From positions 8,380,501-8,444,500 of the forward strand of contig NC_064615.1 in assembly GCF_023898315.1 (NCBI RefSeq): a stretch of 64,000 bases of DNA, read 5' to 3'. The translations under genes and the position numbers were made by a program. How positions within the stretch are numbered: the stretch's first letter is position 1; the number at the start of each line of letters is the position of its first letter. The notes under the pieces are model-generated. The model made no database searches, was not told the origin of the DNA, and saw nothing but the letters and a program-made list of their open reading frames with translations. This stretch comes from Schistocerca nitens. Its lineage: Eukaryota; Arthropoda; Insecta; Orthoptera; Acrididae. Below are positions 52,964-63,650 of the stretch, in pieces.

Positions 52964-54811
52964 TTTTTCAATAAATTGTACTGTTGGAATATTTTATGGG
53001 GGACGAAATTACGACACTGTTTTTGCGTATGTGCTTTTGTAGTGGTAATGTTTGTATCAAATGCTAGGTTTAATATGTTACGGCAATGTAATTGTAACTT
53101 GCCTATAAGTGGAGATTAAATTCGGAAATATACATAACAATTAGTAGCTTCTTCCATAATCTGTCAGGCATTATATGTGTCCTGACGTACTAAGTTGACG
53201 GAATTTGGGCCCTCTACCATTGTCAAATGACGAGGGATGATGTACTGTTAGCATTAAATGTTCTAAGTGTTACTATGACGAAACGATAACACATAAAAGT
53301 GTCCATTAATAATGTAATTTACAACTTAAGTATTATACAAAAAATTTAAATACGGTACAACAAAAATGATATTCGTAACACGATGTTGGTTGATGATAAT
53401 TAGAACGATTACAACATAAAACCAAAATTTTGACCGTGTTACAATTCTTGTTGCAATTCTTGCCCTAAGGAAAGCCATCGTAACACGGTCTAAACGTTGG
53501 TTTCATGTTTATAATTAAATTATATTATACAGTGACGCAGTAACACACCCAGAAGAATTTTAATCATCATGACATCGGCCGTAGTAGCCTACGTAGTTAC
53601 GACGATATTGGTTACCTATATTCTTCTGCTGTTTGATGATAGCTGTGATGGGCGCACCTTGCAACTAAATGTGAGGAATTGGCACGTGGAAGGTAATGCA
53701 GAGGATGCCAAATGTGGGGATGACAGAAATTAATAGATGGAATGCAGACATGAGGAGATGAGCAGAACTGCAGTCAGCCGGTTAAAGGGTGAACTATATT
53801 CTTCATTTGGACTGAGGCAGCTGGTGTAGATTACAGATGTTAGGATGGGTAGATCCGAACTATTATTTCATGCTTAAAACAGCCGTTGGAGGTTGGGATG
53901 TACTGATGTAGGTGCTTTAACAGGTCAGTTTTCTCGAAGATTGGGCATACAACGCAATTCGAGTTTACAGAAGATCAAGGAGAGGTGAAGATGACTGGAA
54001 AGGTATGAGAATGTAAGGAGCAATTACAGGAAACAGGTGGAAAGAGAGGCAGAGTGAATGTCTCATAAATATTAGGAGGGGATAATTTAAGTTGTGAGGA
54101 TAAGAAGTCCGCCTTATTTTCTATCTTACCTATATTTCTACAGGTGGGGTTGGAACATTTTACGGGTTTAACGCATGTATATCATCAGATGGACCAGAAC
54201 ATGAATATTATGACCACTAGTATCAATGATGGGTGGAATGAACGGAGAAGGAGGCAGTGCCGACAGTGTTTCCAAACACGTAGACAAGAAGCGAAATTTT
54301 AGAGATTTTAGCTGTGTGATGAAGATAAAGAACCAGTGACAAAATCTTCTTGAGACCTGAGTGGAAAATGTGCTTCATTGGATGGATGGTTCATCAGAAA
54401 CGATGCCATTTTGCTTATTTAACCGATTAACGTCGATCACAGAGACTCTTTAAGTTTCCAGATACATCGTTTAGACGTAATGCGTGAATACTGTAAACCG
54501 ATCGCCTATCTACATACAACGCTACTGTGATGGTAAATGACATAAGAAAATAAAATATTTAGGACGTGCTGTTGTAAAGGTTCGAGAGATAAATTACTAT
54601 ATTATTGAATTTAGATGTTACAACAAACTGTACACTTTGACAAAAAACGGTGCGCCACCTGTGCAGCCCAGCGGTTGCACAAATCATCGATACCAGATGA
54701 TGCAACTAAAGATATCATAGAAGAACATTAGCAGCTACGTTCTGAATTATTAGTAAAATACACAAGTAATAGTTTTGTGGTTAAGTTAACTGGGCAAGAA
54801 GTATTGTAAGC
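52964..54811. other. no recognised gene; contains one hairpin
   Basis: AT-rich DNA. Apart from the hairpin at 53,414-53,508 no feature could be assigned. Confidence 0.35.
53414..53508. repeat. 29-bp inverted arms, possible Penelope-like ends
   Basis: Arms 53,414-53,442 and 53,480-53,508 pair at about 24 of 29 positions around a 37-bp loop. The right arm reads 'taacacggtctaaacgttgg', preceded by 'ctaaggaaagccatcg'; the order resembles the hammerhead-like ends elsewhere, but core bases are missing. Confidence 0.55.
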
Positions 54812-54822
54812 CATAGATGAAG

Positions 54823-55081
54823 GGTGTCCGCAGCTCGTGGTCTAGTGGCTACAGTAGCTGCCTCTGCATCAGGAGTCCCGGGTTCGATTCCCGCCCGGAT
54901 TGGGGATCTTCTGTGCCCGGGGACTGGGTGCTTGTGCTTGTCCTCATCATTTCATCATCATTAACACTCGTGACAGTGTCTAAATTGGATTGTGTAAAAA
55001 ATTGGACAGTGTAAAAATTGGGACTTGGTACAGGCACTGATGACCGCGCAGTTGAGAGCCCCACAAACCAAACATTATCTT
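54823..55081 (+). mobile_element. SINE, type D
   Basis: Head 'gtccgcagctcgtggtctag' with B box 'gggttcgattccc' (54,879-54,891), body 'ctcatcatttcatcatcatt', and end 'gagagccccacaaaccaaac'. An 11-bp target duplication, catagatgaag, lies at 54,812-54,822 and 55,082-55,092. Confidence 0.92.
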
Positions 55082-55092
55082 CATAGATGAAG

Positions 55093-55462
55093 AGGAAAGC
55101 ATTTGGACCGTAGGTAGTCATGAATAAAGTAAGGCAGGATACAGCTGGTGGTTTAAGGCATGTTGTCACCCTCCAATGCATGCTTCAAGTCTGCCAATAG
55201 GAAATTAGAAAGGAAAAATAAAGATATGAGGTTTTTGACACCAATATAACCTGCATTTTCCAAATGGTTGTTCAAATGGCTCTGAGCACTATGGGACTTA
55301 ACTTCTAAGGTCATCAGTCCCCTAGAACTTAGAACTACTTAAACCTAACTAACCTAAGGACATCACACACATCCATGCCCGAGGCAGGATTCGAACCTGC
55401 GACCGTAGCGGCCACGCGGTTCCAGACTGTAGCGCCTTTTCCAAATGGTTGTAGTATATAGT
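55093..55462 (+). pseudogene. short duplicate of hAT-like sequence, opposite orientation to 58.7 kb
   Basis: The segment with 'caggaaattagaaagg'-type text (55,190-55,255: aataggaaattagaaaggaa, gaggtttttgac) matches the complement-free plus strand of 58,684-58,723 read in reverse orientation, i.e. the start of the hAT-like relic. It is interrupted by a SINE. Too short to assign on its own. Confidence 0.35.
55272..55436 (-). mobile_element. SINE, type B, 5'-truncated
   Basis: Tail, B box ('ggattcgaacc' on the plus strand) and part of the head are present, but the GGCCGG start is missing. A 16-bp target duplication, ttttccaaatggttgt, lies at 55,256-55,271 and 55,437-55,452. Confidence 0.93.
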
Positions 55463-56785
55463 AATATCATTAATGCGAGGTCAGAATACCTGAATGTATC
55501 TAAGTTACACAGTCTGTTGGCTAAGTATCTTAGCGAAAAATTACTATGCGGCCGGCCTCTGCGTTCTTAAGGATGGTATTGGAGATCAGTAATCGACGCA
55601 GGAAAGCTGTTCATCAGCTCATCATAAGATCAGTTGAGTAGATTCCATCGTCACTATGATTTCAAAGACGCTGTTACCACTTGCTTTTCATTACAGATGG
55701 CACTGCAGTGCGAAATGTGTCTTGTTATAGCGTGTATCACAAGAAGGTACTCAAACACGTGCTTCAGTTTACGATTAAGTACTTCAGTTTCGTTACGAAT
55801 TCTTTTAATGGGCTGGACTAGCCCACCTCCTGGATACCCTTTGTGCTTAAAAAATGTTAAACATGTCATCTTTAAACGTTTTCCAAAGGAACCTGAATCC
55901 AGTTTTTCCTGAAGCTGAAGTGACGTTCCTACACTGCAACGCTCACAAGATCTGATTTCACGCAGCTCGTCTTCCTTTTGTTTTTCTGCGTAGGAAGAAG
56001 GTCCGCTAGGACTTCCGACAGCAGAAAACATTGAATGCAGACCAGTAGGATGTGCAGTTAACGGGTATCAAGGTCAGAGAGAGCAGTGTTGGCAGAAAAG
56101 TAGATGTGGAGGGGCGTGTCGCGTCGCAACAGCAGAGCGTAAGCCGACGCGACTCTTCGGACATTCACGAGCGAGCTTCGCAGAAATCTCCCGAGGGTTT
56201 CCGCCTGGGCATACTGCCCACTGGACACTGCGGTTCCGCCTCCTCAGATAGCCCCGTTAGACGTCTCTAGCGCTGTCGACGGTGCACCTGCCGATCAACT
56301 ACACGTCTTGATATTTTCCTTCTGTTTTTCCTTTAGTACTCATTCTAGTCTCAGAGTGAAAGGCTGAAAAGGCGAGAGCCAGCCCTTGTAATGTAGGTCT
56401 TCCGGCTACAGTACTACGCTACATACAGGGGATGGACGAATATACGGAAACACCAAAAACACAACACCAGTGGGGGCTCGTGAGTAAAAAAGAATCAAGT
56501 GCACTTTGGACACAAATAAATATCTTGACAAAAGAGAGAGAGTGCACTGCTCATGTTTTTGTAGTGCATGATATAAACAGATCGCAAGCTCATGTCATTG
56601 CACCACCTACTCGTAATAACACCAAACCGCGTACACGGAATAAATTACTACTTTACAGAAAAACATAAATTAAGACGAATTGTAGCTCTCTGTACGCTAA
56701 AAGTAATAGGCCTGCCTCACTAGCCTTTTTCAGTAGGACCGATGTCAACGCTGTTCCATTGTATGTCTGAATTTTGATGTAGTGA
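55463..56785. other. unassigned; one 125-codon minus-strand frame
   Basis: The minus-strand frame 55,654-56,031 ('GLVQPIKRIRNETEVLNRKL') is Lys/Glu-rich without a domain I recognise. Because a hAT-like relic lies on the same strand just downstream, it might be an associated fragment, but I cannot support this. Confidence 0.3.
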
Positions 56786-57433
56786 TTACCACTTATACAT
56801 GAACTCCACTCTTATTATCTTCATATTTTAAAATTTTTCAATCACTCTTTGACTGAAGTAGGAAATTCCTAAAATGAGATCTCGTTCAATGAGAGCATTG
56901 CGATTGCTAATAGTCTTCAACGATCCATAGTATTCTGTAAGATAGTTTTGATCCGTTTCAATGATGAAAAACAACTTTCTGCTTCTGAAAGTTCCACAGA
57001 TTCGCTCACTATATCACAAAGATTATTATCTATTATGTAATCCAGCAAGATCAAAGCGACACACATGCTTTTAAACTCCTCTCTTCGATAAATAACAGAG
57101 AGCTCCGTTAGAAGTTCCTTTGCTTCCAAAAAAACAATAGCAGTATACAATTCTGCAGGAGGCTGCTGAAAAACTGGACGAAGAAGTGGTGTGTTTCTTT
57201 CGTAGAAAAAGAGAGGTTGCAGCTAGGTGTCCAGTGGACTCGAATCATCCATTCACCTCGTAACGAATAACATCACATATTTTTTTCGCCCCTCGCAGTA
57301 AACTGCACGTCTCTCACCCGTCTTCAGTTCTCCCTCTTTTGCGATACTCGTGCAAATCTGATAAATTTTCATTCATTCTTCTTTAATTTTTGTAATTTCA
57401 CGCTCAAAATCTATCAGCTGATGTCGTGCATAA

Positions 57434-57623
57434 AAATGGCTCTGGGCACTATGGGACTTAACTGCTGAGGTCATCAGTCCCCTAGAACTTAGAACTACTT
57501 AAACCTAACTAACCTAAGGATATCACACACATCCATGCCCGAGGCAGGATTCGAACTTGCGACCGTAGCGGTCGCGCGGTTCCAGACCGAAGCGCCTAGA
57601 ACCGCTCGGCCACCACGGCCGGC
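57434..57623 (-). mobile_element. SINE, type B
   Basis: Minus orientation, tail to GGCCGG head complete. A 12-bp target duplication, tgtcgtgcataa, lies at 57,422-57,433 and 57,624-57,635. Inserted into the hAT-like relic. Confidence 0.94.
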
Positions 57624-57624
57624 T

Positions 57625-58144
57625 GTCGTGCATAAGCTGGATTAATATTCCTTTTCTGTAGCTATTTATACAAATTATTCACATGGAAAATGGAAATGAA
57701 GTACCATGCTTCTTGAGAGAGCGTAGGGGAACGATGCGGGAGGCCCGCAACGCCGTATTAGGCAAGGTCCTAATGGAGGTGGTCTGCCGTTGTCTTCCTC
57801 CGGCCGTAGTGGAGATGAATGATGATGATGAAGACGACACAACAACATCCACTCATCTCAGGGCAAGTGAAAATCCCTGACCGCGATGCGAATCGACCCG
57901 GGACCCCGTCCTCCGGAAGCGAGAAAGTTACCGCGAGACCACGAGCGGCTGGCAAATACACATGAACTATTAATTTATAAAAAAAACAAGAGCAAAAAAT
58001 GAACCTTTCGTCCTTTAAAATCAATACTAAATCACAGGATTGTAGGCTTGTGTTTTAATTAAACAGTAGTCGTGCATAAGCTGGATTAATATTCCTTTTC
58101 TGTAGCTATTTATACAAATTATTCACATGGAAAATGGAAATGAA
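57625..58144. repeat. 76-bp direct duplication flanking a 368-bp insert
   Basis: Copies at 57,625-57,700 and 58,069-58,144 appear identical base for base. The sequence is part of the hAT-like relic. The intervening 57,701-58,068 contains a SINE and AT-rich DNA. Confidence 0.95.
57712..57956 (-). mobile_element. SINE, type C-like (diverged)
   Basis: On the minus strand: 'gccgctcgtggtctcgcggt' head, degenerate B box ('gggtcgattcgc'), 'tcttcatcatcatcattcat' and 'ggcctcccgcatcgttcccc'. This is the same layout as the 1.2 kb SINE, but diverged. Its target duplication is not evident. Confidence 0.8.
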
Positions 58145-59042
58145 TCCCGAGATTTGGTAATATCTTTGCTATATTTGAAGAAGGTACTAGCATTCCTAGA
58201 CTCAATTCCATCAAGCAGGCACTGAATGTGGCAGTAGTTTTCGTACTATTTCGTCGAGAACGCCTGTTCTTTGTGGACATGTTGAAAAGAAGTTGCCAAG
58301 TCCTTGAAGTATAGTGAAAAATATTCTCACATTTTTATTGATCGAAGCGGCTTTAAGCATAATGAGATTCAGCTGGTGGGCTTAGCAGTGAATGTGTGAA
58401 AGATTGGAAAACTTTCCCTCAACAGCCCTGCAATCCATGTGACGAGCCACTCATGACCTCTGCGCCATCATATGTTTATGCTATTAGTTTATGTAGACAA
58501 TTCTTCAAGTGGTGATTTATCTGTTCTATGATGTGCATTGCAAAAGACCGGGCATCACGGTTTTCTGGTGCTATGAAGTCCAAGACTCTTTCAACTGGTC
58601 TTCCATTAATGATGTGCCTATCTTCTATAATCATTTGAAAATGCAGGCTACAGCAGTGGTTTCAGCTACTACAGCCAAAAACCTCACTTCTTTATTTTCC
58701 TTTCTAATTTCCTGTTGGTAGACTTGAAACAAGCATTGAAGGAGTTCAGTCTGGATGGTTCAGAATCACTTATAAAAACTGCTGCTTTTTCTAAATGCGA
58801 TTTTAATACACACATCAAAAAATGTTTTGCGTCACTCTGGTTCCCAGGAGTCCTGAAGATAGACGTTGACTGTGAATATTGTATCACACACACAGTCCCT
58901 TTGACTGTTCACAGATGTCAGAATACCTTCCCAAAGATACTAACAACCTTGCATGAGCAGCACCTATTGGACGGAGGGGGTCCGACAGTCATTTAACCAG
59001 GAAGGAGGTACACGGCCCGTGTTCTCTGTAGGTCAACCGTCT

Positions 59043-60270
59043 CCTAGACGTTCAATACAGCGGTTAGATAACGTTTACATTGGTACTTACTGCAAGGAAG
59101 GGCTCTCTACAAGAGAAGTGGCCTGGCGTCTCAGAGTGAACCACAGCGATGTTGTCCGGACATGGAGGAGATACAGAGAGACAGGAACTGTAGATGACAT
59201 GCCTCGCTCAGGCCGCCCAAGGGCTACTACTGCAGTGGATGACCGCTACCTGCTAATTATGGTTCGCAGGAACCCTGAAAGAAACGTCACCATGTTAATA
59301 AATACTTTTCGTGCAGCCACAGGACGTCGTGTTACGACTCAAACTGTGCGCAATAGGCTGCATGATGCGCAACTTCACTCCCGACGTCCTTGGCGTGAAA
59401 CTATCTTTGCAATCACGACACCATGCAGCGCGGTACAGATGGGCCCAACAACACGCCGAATGGACCGCTCAGGATTGGCATCACGTTCTCTTCACCGATG
59501 AGTGTTGCATATGCCTTCGACCAGACAATCTTGGGAGACGTGTTTGGGGCAACCCGGTCGGGCTGAACGCCTTAGACACACTGTCCAGCGAGTGCAGCAA
59601 GGTGGAGGTTCCCTGCTGTTTTGGAGTGGCATTATGTGGGGCGACGTAAGCCGCTGGTGGTCATGAAAGGTGCCACAATGGCTGTGCGGTACGTGAATCC
59701 CATCCTCTGACCGACAGTGCAACCATATCGGCAGGGTATTGGCGAGGCGTTCGTCTTCATGGACGACAATTCGCGCCCCCATCGTGCACATCGTGTGAAT
59801 GACTTTCTTCAGGATAACGACATCGCTCGAGTAGAGTGGCCAGCATGTTCTCCAGACGTGAACCCTACCGAACATGTCCGGATTAGATCGAAAAGGGCTG
59901 TTTATTGACGATGTTCAAAAATGGTTCAAATGGCTCTGAGCACTATGGGACTTAACATCTATGGTCATCAGTCCCCTAGAACTTAGAACTACTTAAACCT
60001 AACAACAGCACACAACACCCAGCCATCACGAGGCAGAGAAAATCCCTGACCCCGCCGGGAATCGAACCCGGGAACCCGGGCGTGGGAAGCGAGAACGCTA
60101 CCGCACGACCACGAGATGCGGGCAATTTTGACGATGTGACCCACCAACCATTCTGAGGGATCTACGCCGAATCGCCTTTGAGGAGTAGGACAATCTGGAC
60201 CAACAGTGCCTTGATGAACTTGTAGATAGTATGCCACGACGAATGCAGGCATGAAACAGTGCAAGAGGAC
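59043..60270 (+). pseudogene. Tc1-like transposase (frameshifted, SINE-interrupted)
   Basis: N-terminal helix-turn-helix 'YCKEGLSTREVAWRLRVNHS' and 'VVRTWRRYRETGTV', then the GRPR-type linker 'MPRSGRPRATTAV' (frame 58,953-59,501). Catalytic Asp 1 in 'WHHVLFTDECC' (frame 59,311-59,649). Asp 2 in 'FVFMDDNSRPHRA' and the third acidic residue in 'SPDVNPTEH' (frame 59,717-59,908), followed by the SINE and then the C-terminal part 'CLDELVDSMPRRMQA' (about 60,208-60,255). Frameshifts occur near 59,398 and 59,645. All three catalytic acidic residues remain readable, so decay is moderate. Confidence 0.9.
59915..60127 (-). mobile_element. SINE, type A, nested in the Tc1-like element
   Basis: Minus orientation with the common tail complement 'ggttcaaatggctctgagca' and head complement 'gaccacgagatgcgggc'. 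A 10-bp target duplication, ttgacgatgt, lies at 59,905-59,914 and 60,128-60,137. It interrupts the transposase close to its third acidic residue. Confidence 0.94.
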
Positions 60271-60477
60271 GTGCGACTGGGTATAAGGAGACCGGTGTGT
60301 ACAGCGATCTGGACCACCACCTCTGGTCTCCTTGTAGGGTGGTACAACAAGCAACGTCTGGTTTAGATGAGCAGCAAAAAGGCCGGATATCATGTTTATG
60401 TTGCTCTATTCCAATTTTCTTTAGAGGTTCCGGAACAGTCAGAACCGAGGTGATGCAAAACTTTTTTGTTGTGTGTA

Positions 60478-61490
60478 CATAGCCTAATATTGCACTAAAA
60501 ATAAACAAGGTACAAAAAACGCCTGGATTTGAAGATGATTCGGATTCATCATGTCCTTTTTAGTGCAAGTTCCAATGTACCGCAGAAACATGTACAGTTA
60601 ATATTAGGTTTAGTACGTACCTGCAATCCGTAACATTTTGGTTGTCCAACCCACGGATCTTCTGTACCCTCTCTGCAATTGAGTAGCTTTAGTTACATTG
60701 CCTATACTATCCAGGTTCGACAGAAGAAAATTCGCGTTTCCTAAATTTGTCATGGAGTTGTTGAATGTCAAAGACTCCATGTTTAGTCCTCGAATACTCT
60801 ACTCCAAATAATAATCAATGAAGACAAAACAGAGCGTTTTTAAAAACATAGTCACAGAGGCATTCATGCTTGCAGTACAGTTCACAGCTAAAATTTCTAT
60901 TAAGTTGACGACTTTTCGTTATAGCTGTGTGCGGAACTGACGAAATAGGAGTCAGCGTACCTGTTATCTCTATTTTAATTTATCATGAAACTTGCTTAAA
61001 TTTAGGCGCTCACAGAGCAAGGACATTCATTACCTGCTTCATTATTTCACATACTCACTTGTTACTTGAGCCTCATAAATTTCACATAGTACTCGCTGAA
61101 ATAACGAACACAACGCACAGAAAATAGCTACACCTGCGTGCGAGAATCCTGCTTATTTCAAAGATCTGACAGTTCCGGTTCTCTTCGGAAGAGTTCGGAC
61201 CATGTTTCTGCGGAAGACAGGGTGACTGGTTTGAGGTGTTACACACACAATGCTCGTAGAAGGGGACAGTGTCGCCAAGCGTTGCCTCCAAACCCCGCAC
61301 CCCCCGCTCTCCCCCTTCTGTGACCCAGTAGTCCGAGTTTGCAGGCGCACTGTAGCCCCAAGTAGCCGTCGGCTCATTTCTGTCCAATTCGGCTGCGTTC
61401 GACGCTTAGAGACATTATAAAAAATATTGACATAAAAAAACCTCTGAATGGATAAATACAGGTGCTCTATGGTTTTTAAAGGGGTCGCAT
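60478..61490. other. no recognised feature
   Basis: Mixed DNA with short open frames on both strands (61,082-61,387 minus is the longest); no motif recognised. Confidence 0.35.
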
Positions 61491-61623
61491 TCTATTGTTC
61501 CAGCAAAAAATAATATCGAGATCTGCAGTAGTTACTGCGGTCCTCAGGAAGAGGTGACAGCATACGAGCATCAACAGTTCGACAGCGTTCAAATTCACGT
61601 AGTACTAAAGTAATGCACTCACA

Positions 61624-61730
61624 ACTACACCGTTGTTTGCCCACGACTGACACTTGCAACATACTGAGGACACTGAACAGCTCGCGTTCGTGGTCAAATT
61701 CAACAGCGCAAACTACAGGCTTGGCTTCCA
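61624..61730 (-). repeat. inverted second copy of the repeat at 9.4 kb
   Basis: The complement contains 'gaatttgaccacgaacg' and 'tcctcagtatgttgcaagtg' as at 9,440-9,500. The similarity fades on both sides. Confidence 0.6.
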
Positions 61731-61903
61731 TCTGCATTTATGTTAAGCATTAATTTCACGCTGTGTTTCCATATTTTTGTCTGTCTCAAGTATGTTGAAA
61801 CACTACCTTGCTATTTTACTGTAACTTAAAATATATACATGTATTTAACTACTGTAAAAACTTTTTCAGACACGACACTCTGATGTCTTCACGTGTTGAA
61901 ATA

Positions 61904-62301
61904 CACTAAGAGCCACACAAACTGGTACACCTGCCTAATATGGTGTAGTGCCCCCGGGAGCACGCAGAAGTGCTGCACCTCGACGTGACATGGACTCGAC
62001 TAATGTCTGAACTAGTGCTGGAGGGAACTGACACCACAAATCCTGCAAGGCTGTCCACAAATCCTTAAGTGTAGGAGGGGTTTGAGACCTCTTCTGAACA
62101 GCACGTTGCAAGGCGCCCCAGATATACTCAATAACGTTCACATCTGGGGGGTTTGGTGGCCAACGGATGTGTCTAAACTCAGAAGAGTGTTCCTGGACCC
62201 AGTCTGTAGCAATTCTAGACGTGTAGGGTGTCGCATTGTCCTATTGGAATTGACAAAGTCCGTCGGAATGCACAATGGATGCAGGTGATCATACAGGAAT
62301 T
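61904..62301 (-). mobile_element. truncated Tc1-like element, same family as 9.6 and 51.7 kb
   Basis: The left end 'cactaagagccacacaaact' with TA at 61,902-61,903 and the first 400 bp match the family. The minus-strand frame 61,935-62,141 encodes the transposase C-terminus ('ALQRAVQKRSQTPPTLKDLW', 'VESMSRRGAALLRA'). Homology stops at about 62,300, so the N-terminal two thirds and the right end are missing. Confidence 0.88.
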
Positions 62302-62925
62302 TGAAATAATGAAAATATCTATAGATGATAACATTTATTAATATGAAACTCGCCTTAGGTCTGTGTCCTAGTGACTAAGTCGGTACTTGACAATCCACAA
62401 AAGCCAACATGCGCAGTTTACTACTTACCAGTTATACATTTTACTCCGTTACTTGTCGCTTCCTGCAGCTGAGGACGCCTTCGATGTGCTTGTTAACCTC
62501 TAGGTCCTCCTACAACTGAATGGATACAGCAGCTCAAAGATCGGATTAAGCAAGGGAACTCCATCCTTAATAGGACTTTGTCCAATAAAGTACTATCAGT
62601 TTCACACCAGCATTCTGATTGAGGACGTCTTTCGTTTAGTATGAGGTATGAGACAGAAACCCTCTTACTTACCAAATTATTCAGACTATAATGAATGAAG
62701 TATACTAGCTTGTGAACAGCTTCATAAAACGCCAGAAAGTAAAAATCTCAAGCACCAAATGGCACGATTGGATGTCAAAATAGCTCCATACATGTACACA
62801 CAATCGGCAGGTATGTAAATGATTAGAGTTCTAAATTTCTGTGACAGCTAAAATGGGCTCCAGAGTCCATCACTGGTTATCATGTTTATTGTTTCTGTCA
62901 GGCTTCGAAGGATATGTAAGGGGTG
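62302..62925. other. no recognised feature
   Basis: AT-rich spacer between two Tc1-like relics. Confidence 0.35.
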
Positions 62926-62929
62926 TGAA

Positions 62930-63650
62930 CAGCGTGAGATGCTGAGTGATCACTGGGACGGCCACGGAAATGATAAGTACACGTGTGAGATAACATTATC
63001 AGCACCTGGCAGAGTTGGGAAGAGGCCCCATTGGCCTCATCTGGCCAGCTGGATCTGTGGGGTGCAGTGGCTCAATGTCGGACGTGAAAGAAGTGTGAGG
63101 GCAGCATACTCATCTTCAAGGCTCTCGTCGACTACGTCTGAACACTACAAGACAGTGGCGCCTGATTACACACCAAGCATGTAGTAACCACCTTCACATC
63201 TACACCTGACATCAGAGAACAAGTAATGGATTCCCTGCAACTTTTGTGTCATTCCTCACCGTAGGTCAAAGATTAGCAGCAAGTGGACTGGGAATCGCCA
63301 CGCATAGGCTGCCGTTAACGTCATAACACAAAAGGTTGCATTTGCAGCGGTGGCGCGATCAGGGAGCATGGACTACTGACGAATGGCATCACATTGTGTT
63401 CTGTGATAAACATAACTCAGAATAACATCGTCAGCTAGTGTGACGGTGATGGGCAGAGGTCCCACTCTTCCAGTGGTTTGGAGAGGCGCAGCAGGGATGG
63501 TGCTGGGGGCCATCGGAACTCTGGCAGCACAAAGGCACATCACGGAGATCCCGTGTCTGCGTGTGTTTCCTCTCATGCGGCAGCTTCTTGGTGCCATTTT
63601 TCGTCCACACGTGGCACATTTGTCTGTCAACTCTCTGATGTTTATACAAA
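62930..63650 (+). pseudogene. Tc1-like transposase relic (third family)
   Basis: Fragments in order: 'HWDGHGNDKYTCEIT' (weak), a region with 'GQRLAASGLGIATHRLPLT'-type text at about 63,265-63,325, 'LQRWRDQGAWTTDEWHHIVF' then 'CDKHNSE' around the first catalytic Asp (63,345-63,420), 'MVLGAIGTLAAQRHI' and 'RQLLGAIFRPHVAH' (63,498-63,620), which corresponds to the segment that normally contains the second Asp (QQDNARPH); that Asp is lost. No terminal repeats were identified. Confidence 0.65.

Larger units (their letters stand above)
56790..58735 (-). pseudogene. hAT-type transposase / ZMYM1-like relic (DUF4371 plus dimerisation region)
   Basis: Read on the minus strand from 58,723: 'QEIRKENKEVRFLAVVAE' (start of the DUF4371-like RNase H-fold), 'YDGAEVMSG' (cf. 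YDGAAxMSG), 'HCXAHQLNLIM' (58,390-58,350), 'FFSTCPQRTGVLDEIVRKLL' (58,290-58,230); then after insertions 'GAKKICDVIRYEVNG' and 'TGHLAATSLF', and near the end 'SLKRIKTILQNTMDR' (56,917-56,961), the conserved C-terminal hAT dimerisation motif, then 'RVIEKF'. Many stops and frameshifts. Interrupted by SINEs at 57.4 and 57.7 kb; the upstream end is cut off near the Tc1-like insertion at 58.8 kb. Whether a DNA transposon or a gene-derived pseudogene cannot be told. Confidence 0.8.
58809..60475 (+). mobile_element. Tc1-like transposon (second family) with nested SINE
   Basis: Ends 'cacacatcaaaaaatgtttt' and, on the complement of the right end, 'cacacaacaaaaaagttttg' are inverted repeats flanked by TA (58,807-58,808; 60,476-60,477). 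Without the 213-bp SINE plus its duplication the element would be about 1.44 kb. Transposase runs on the plus strand in three frames. Confidence 0.93.
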
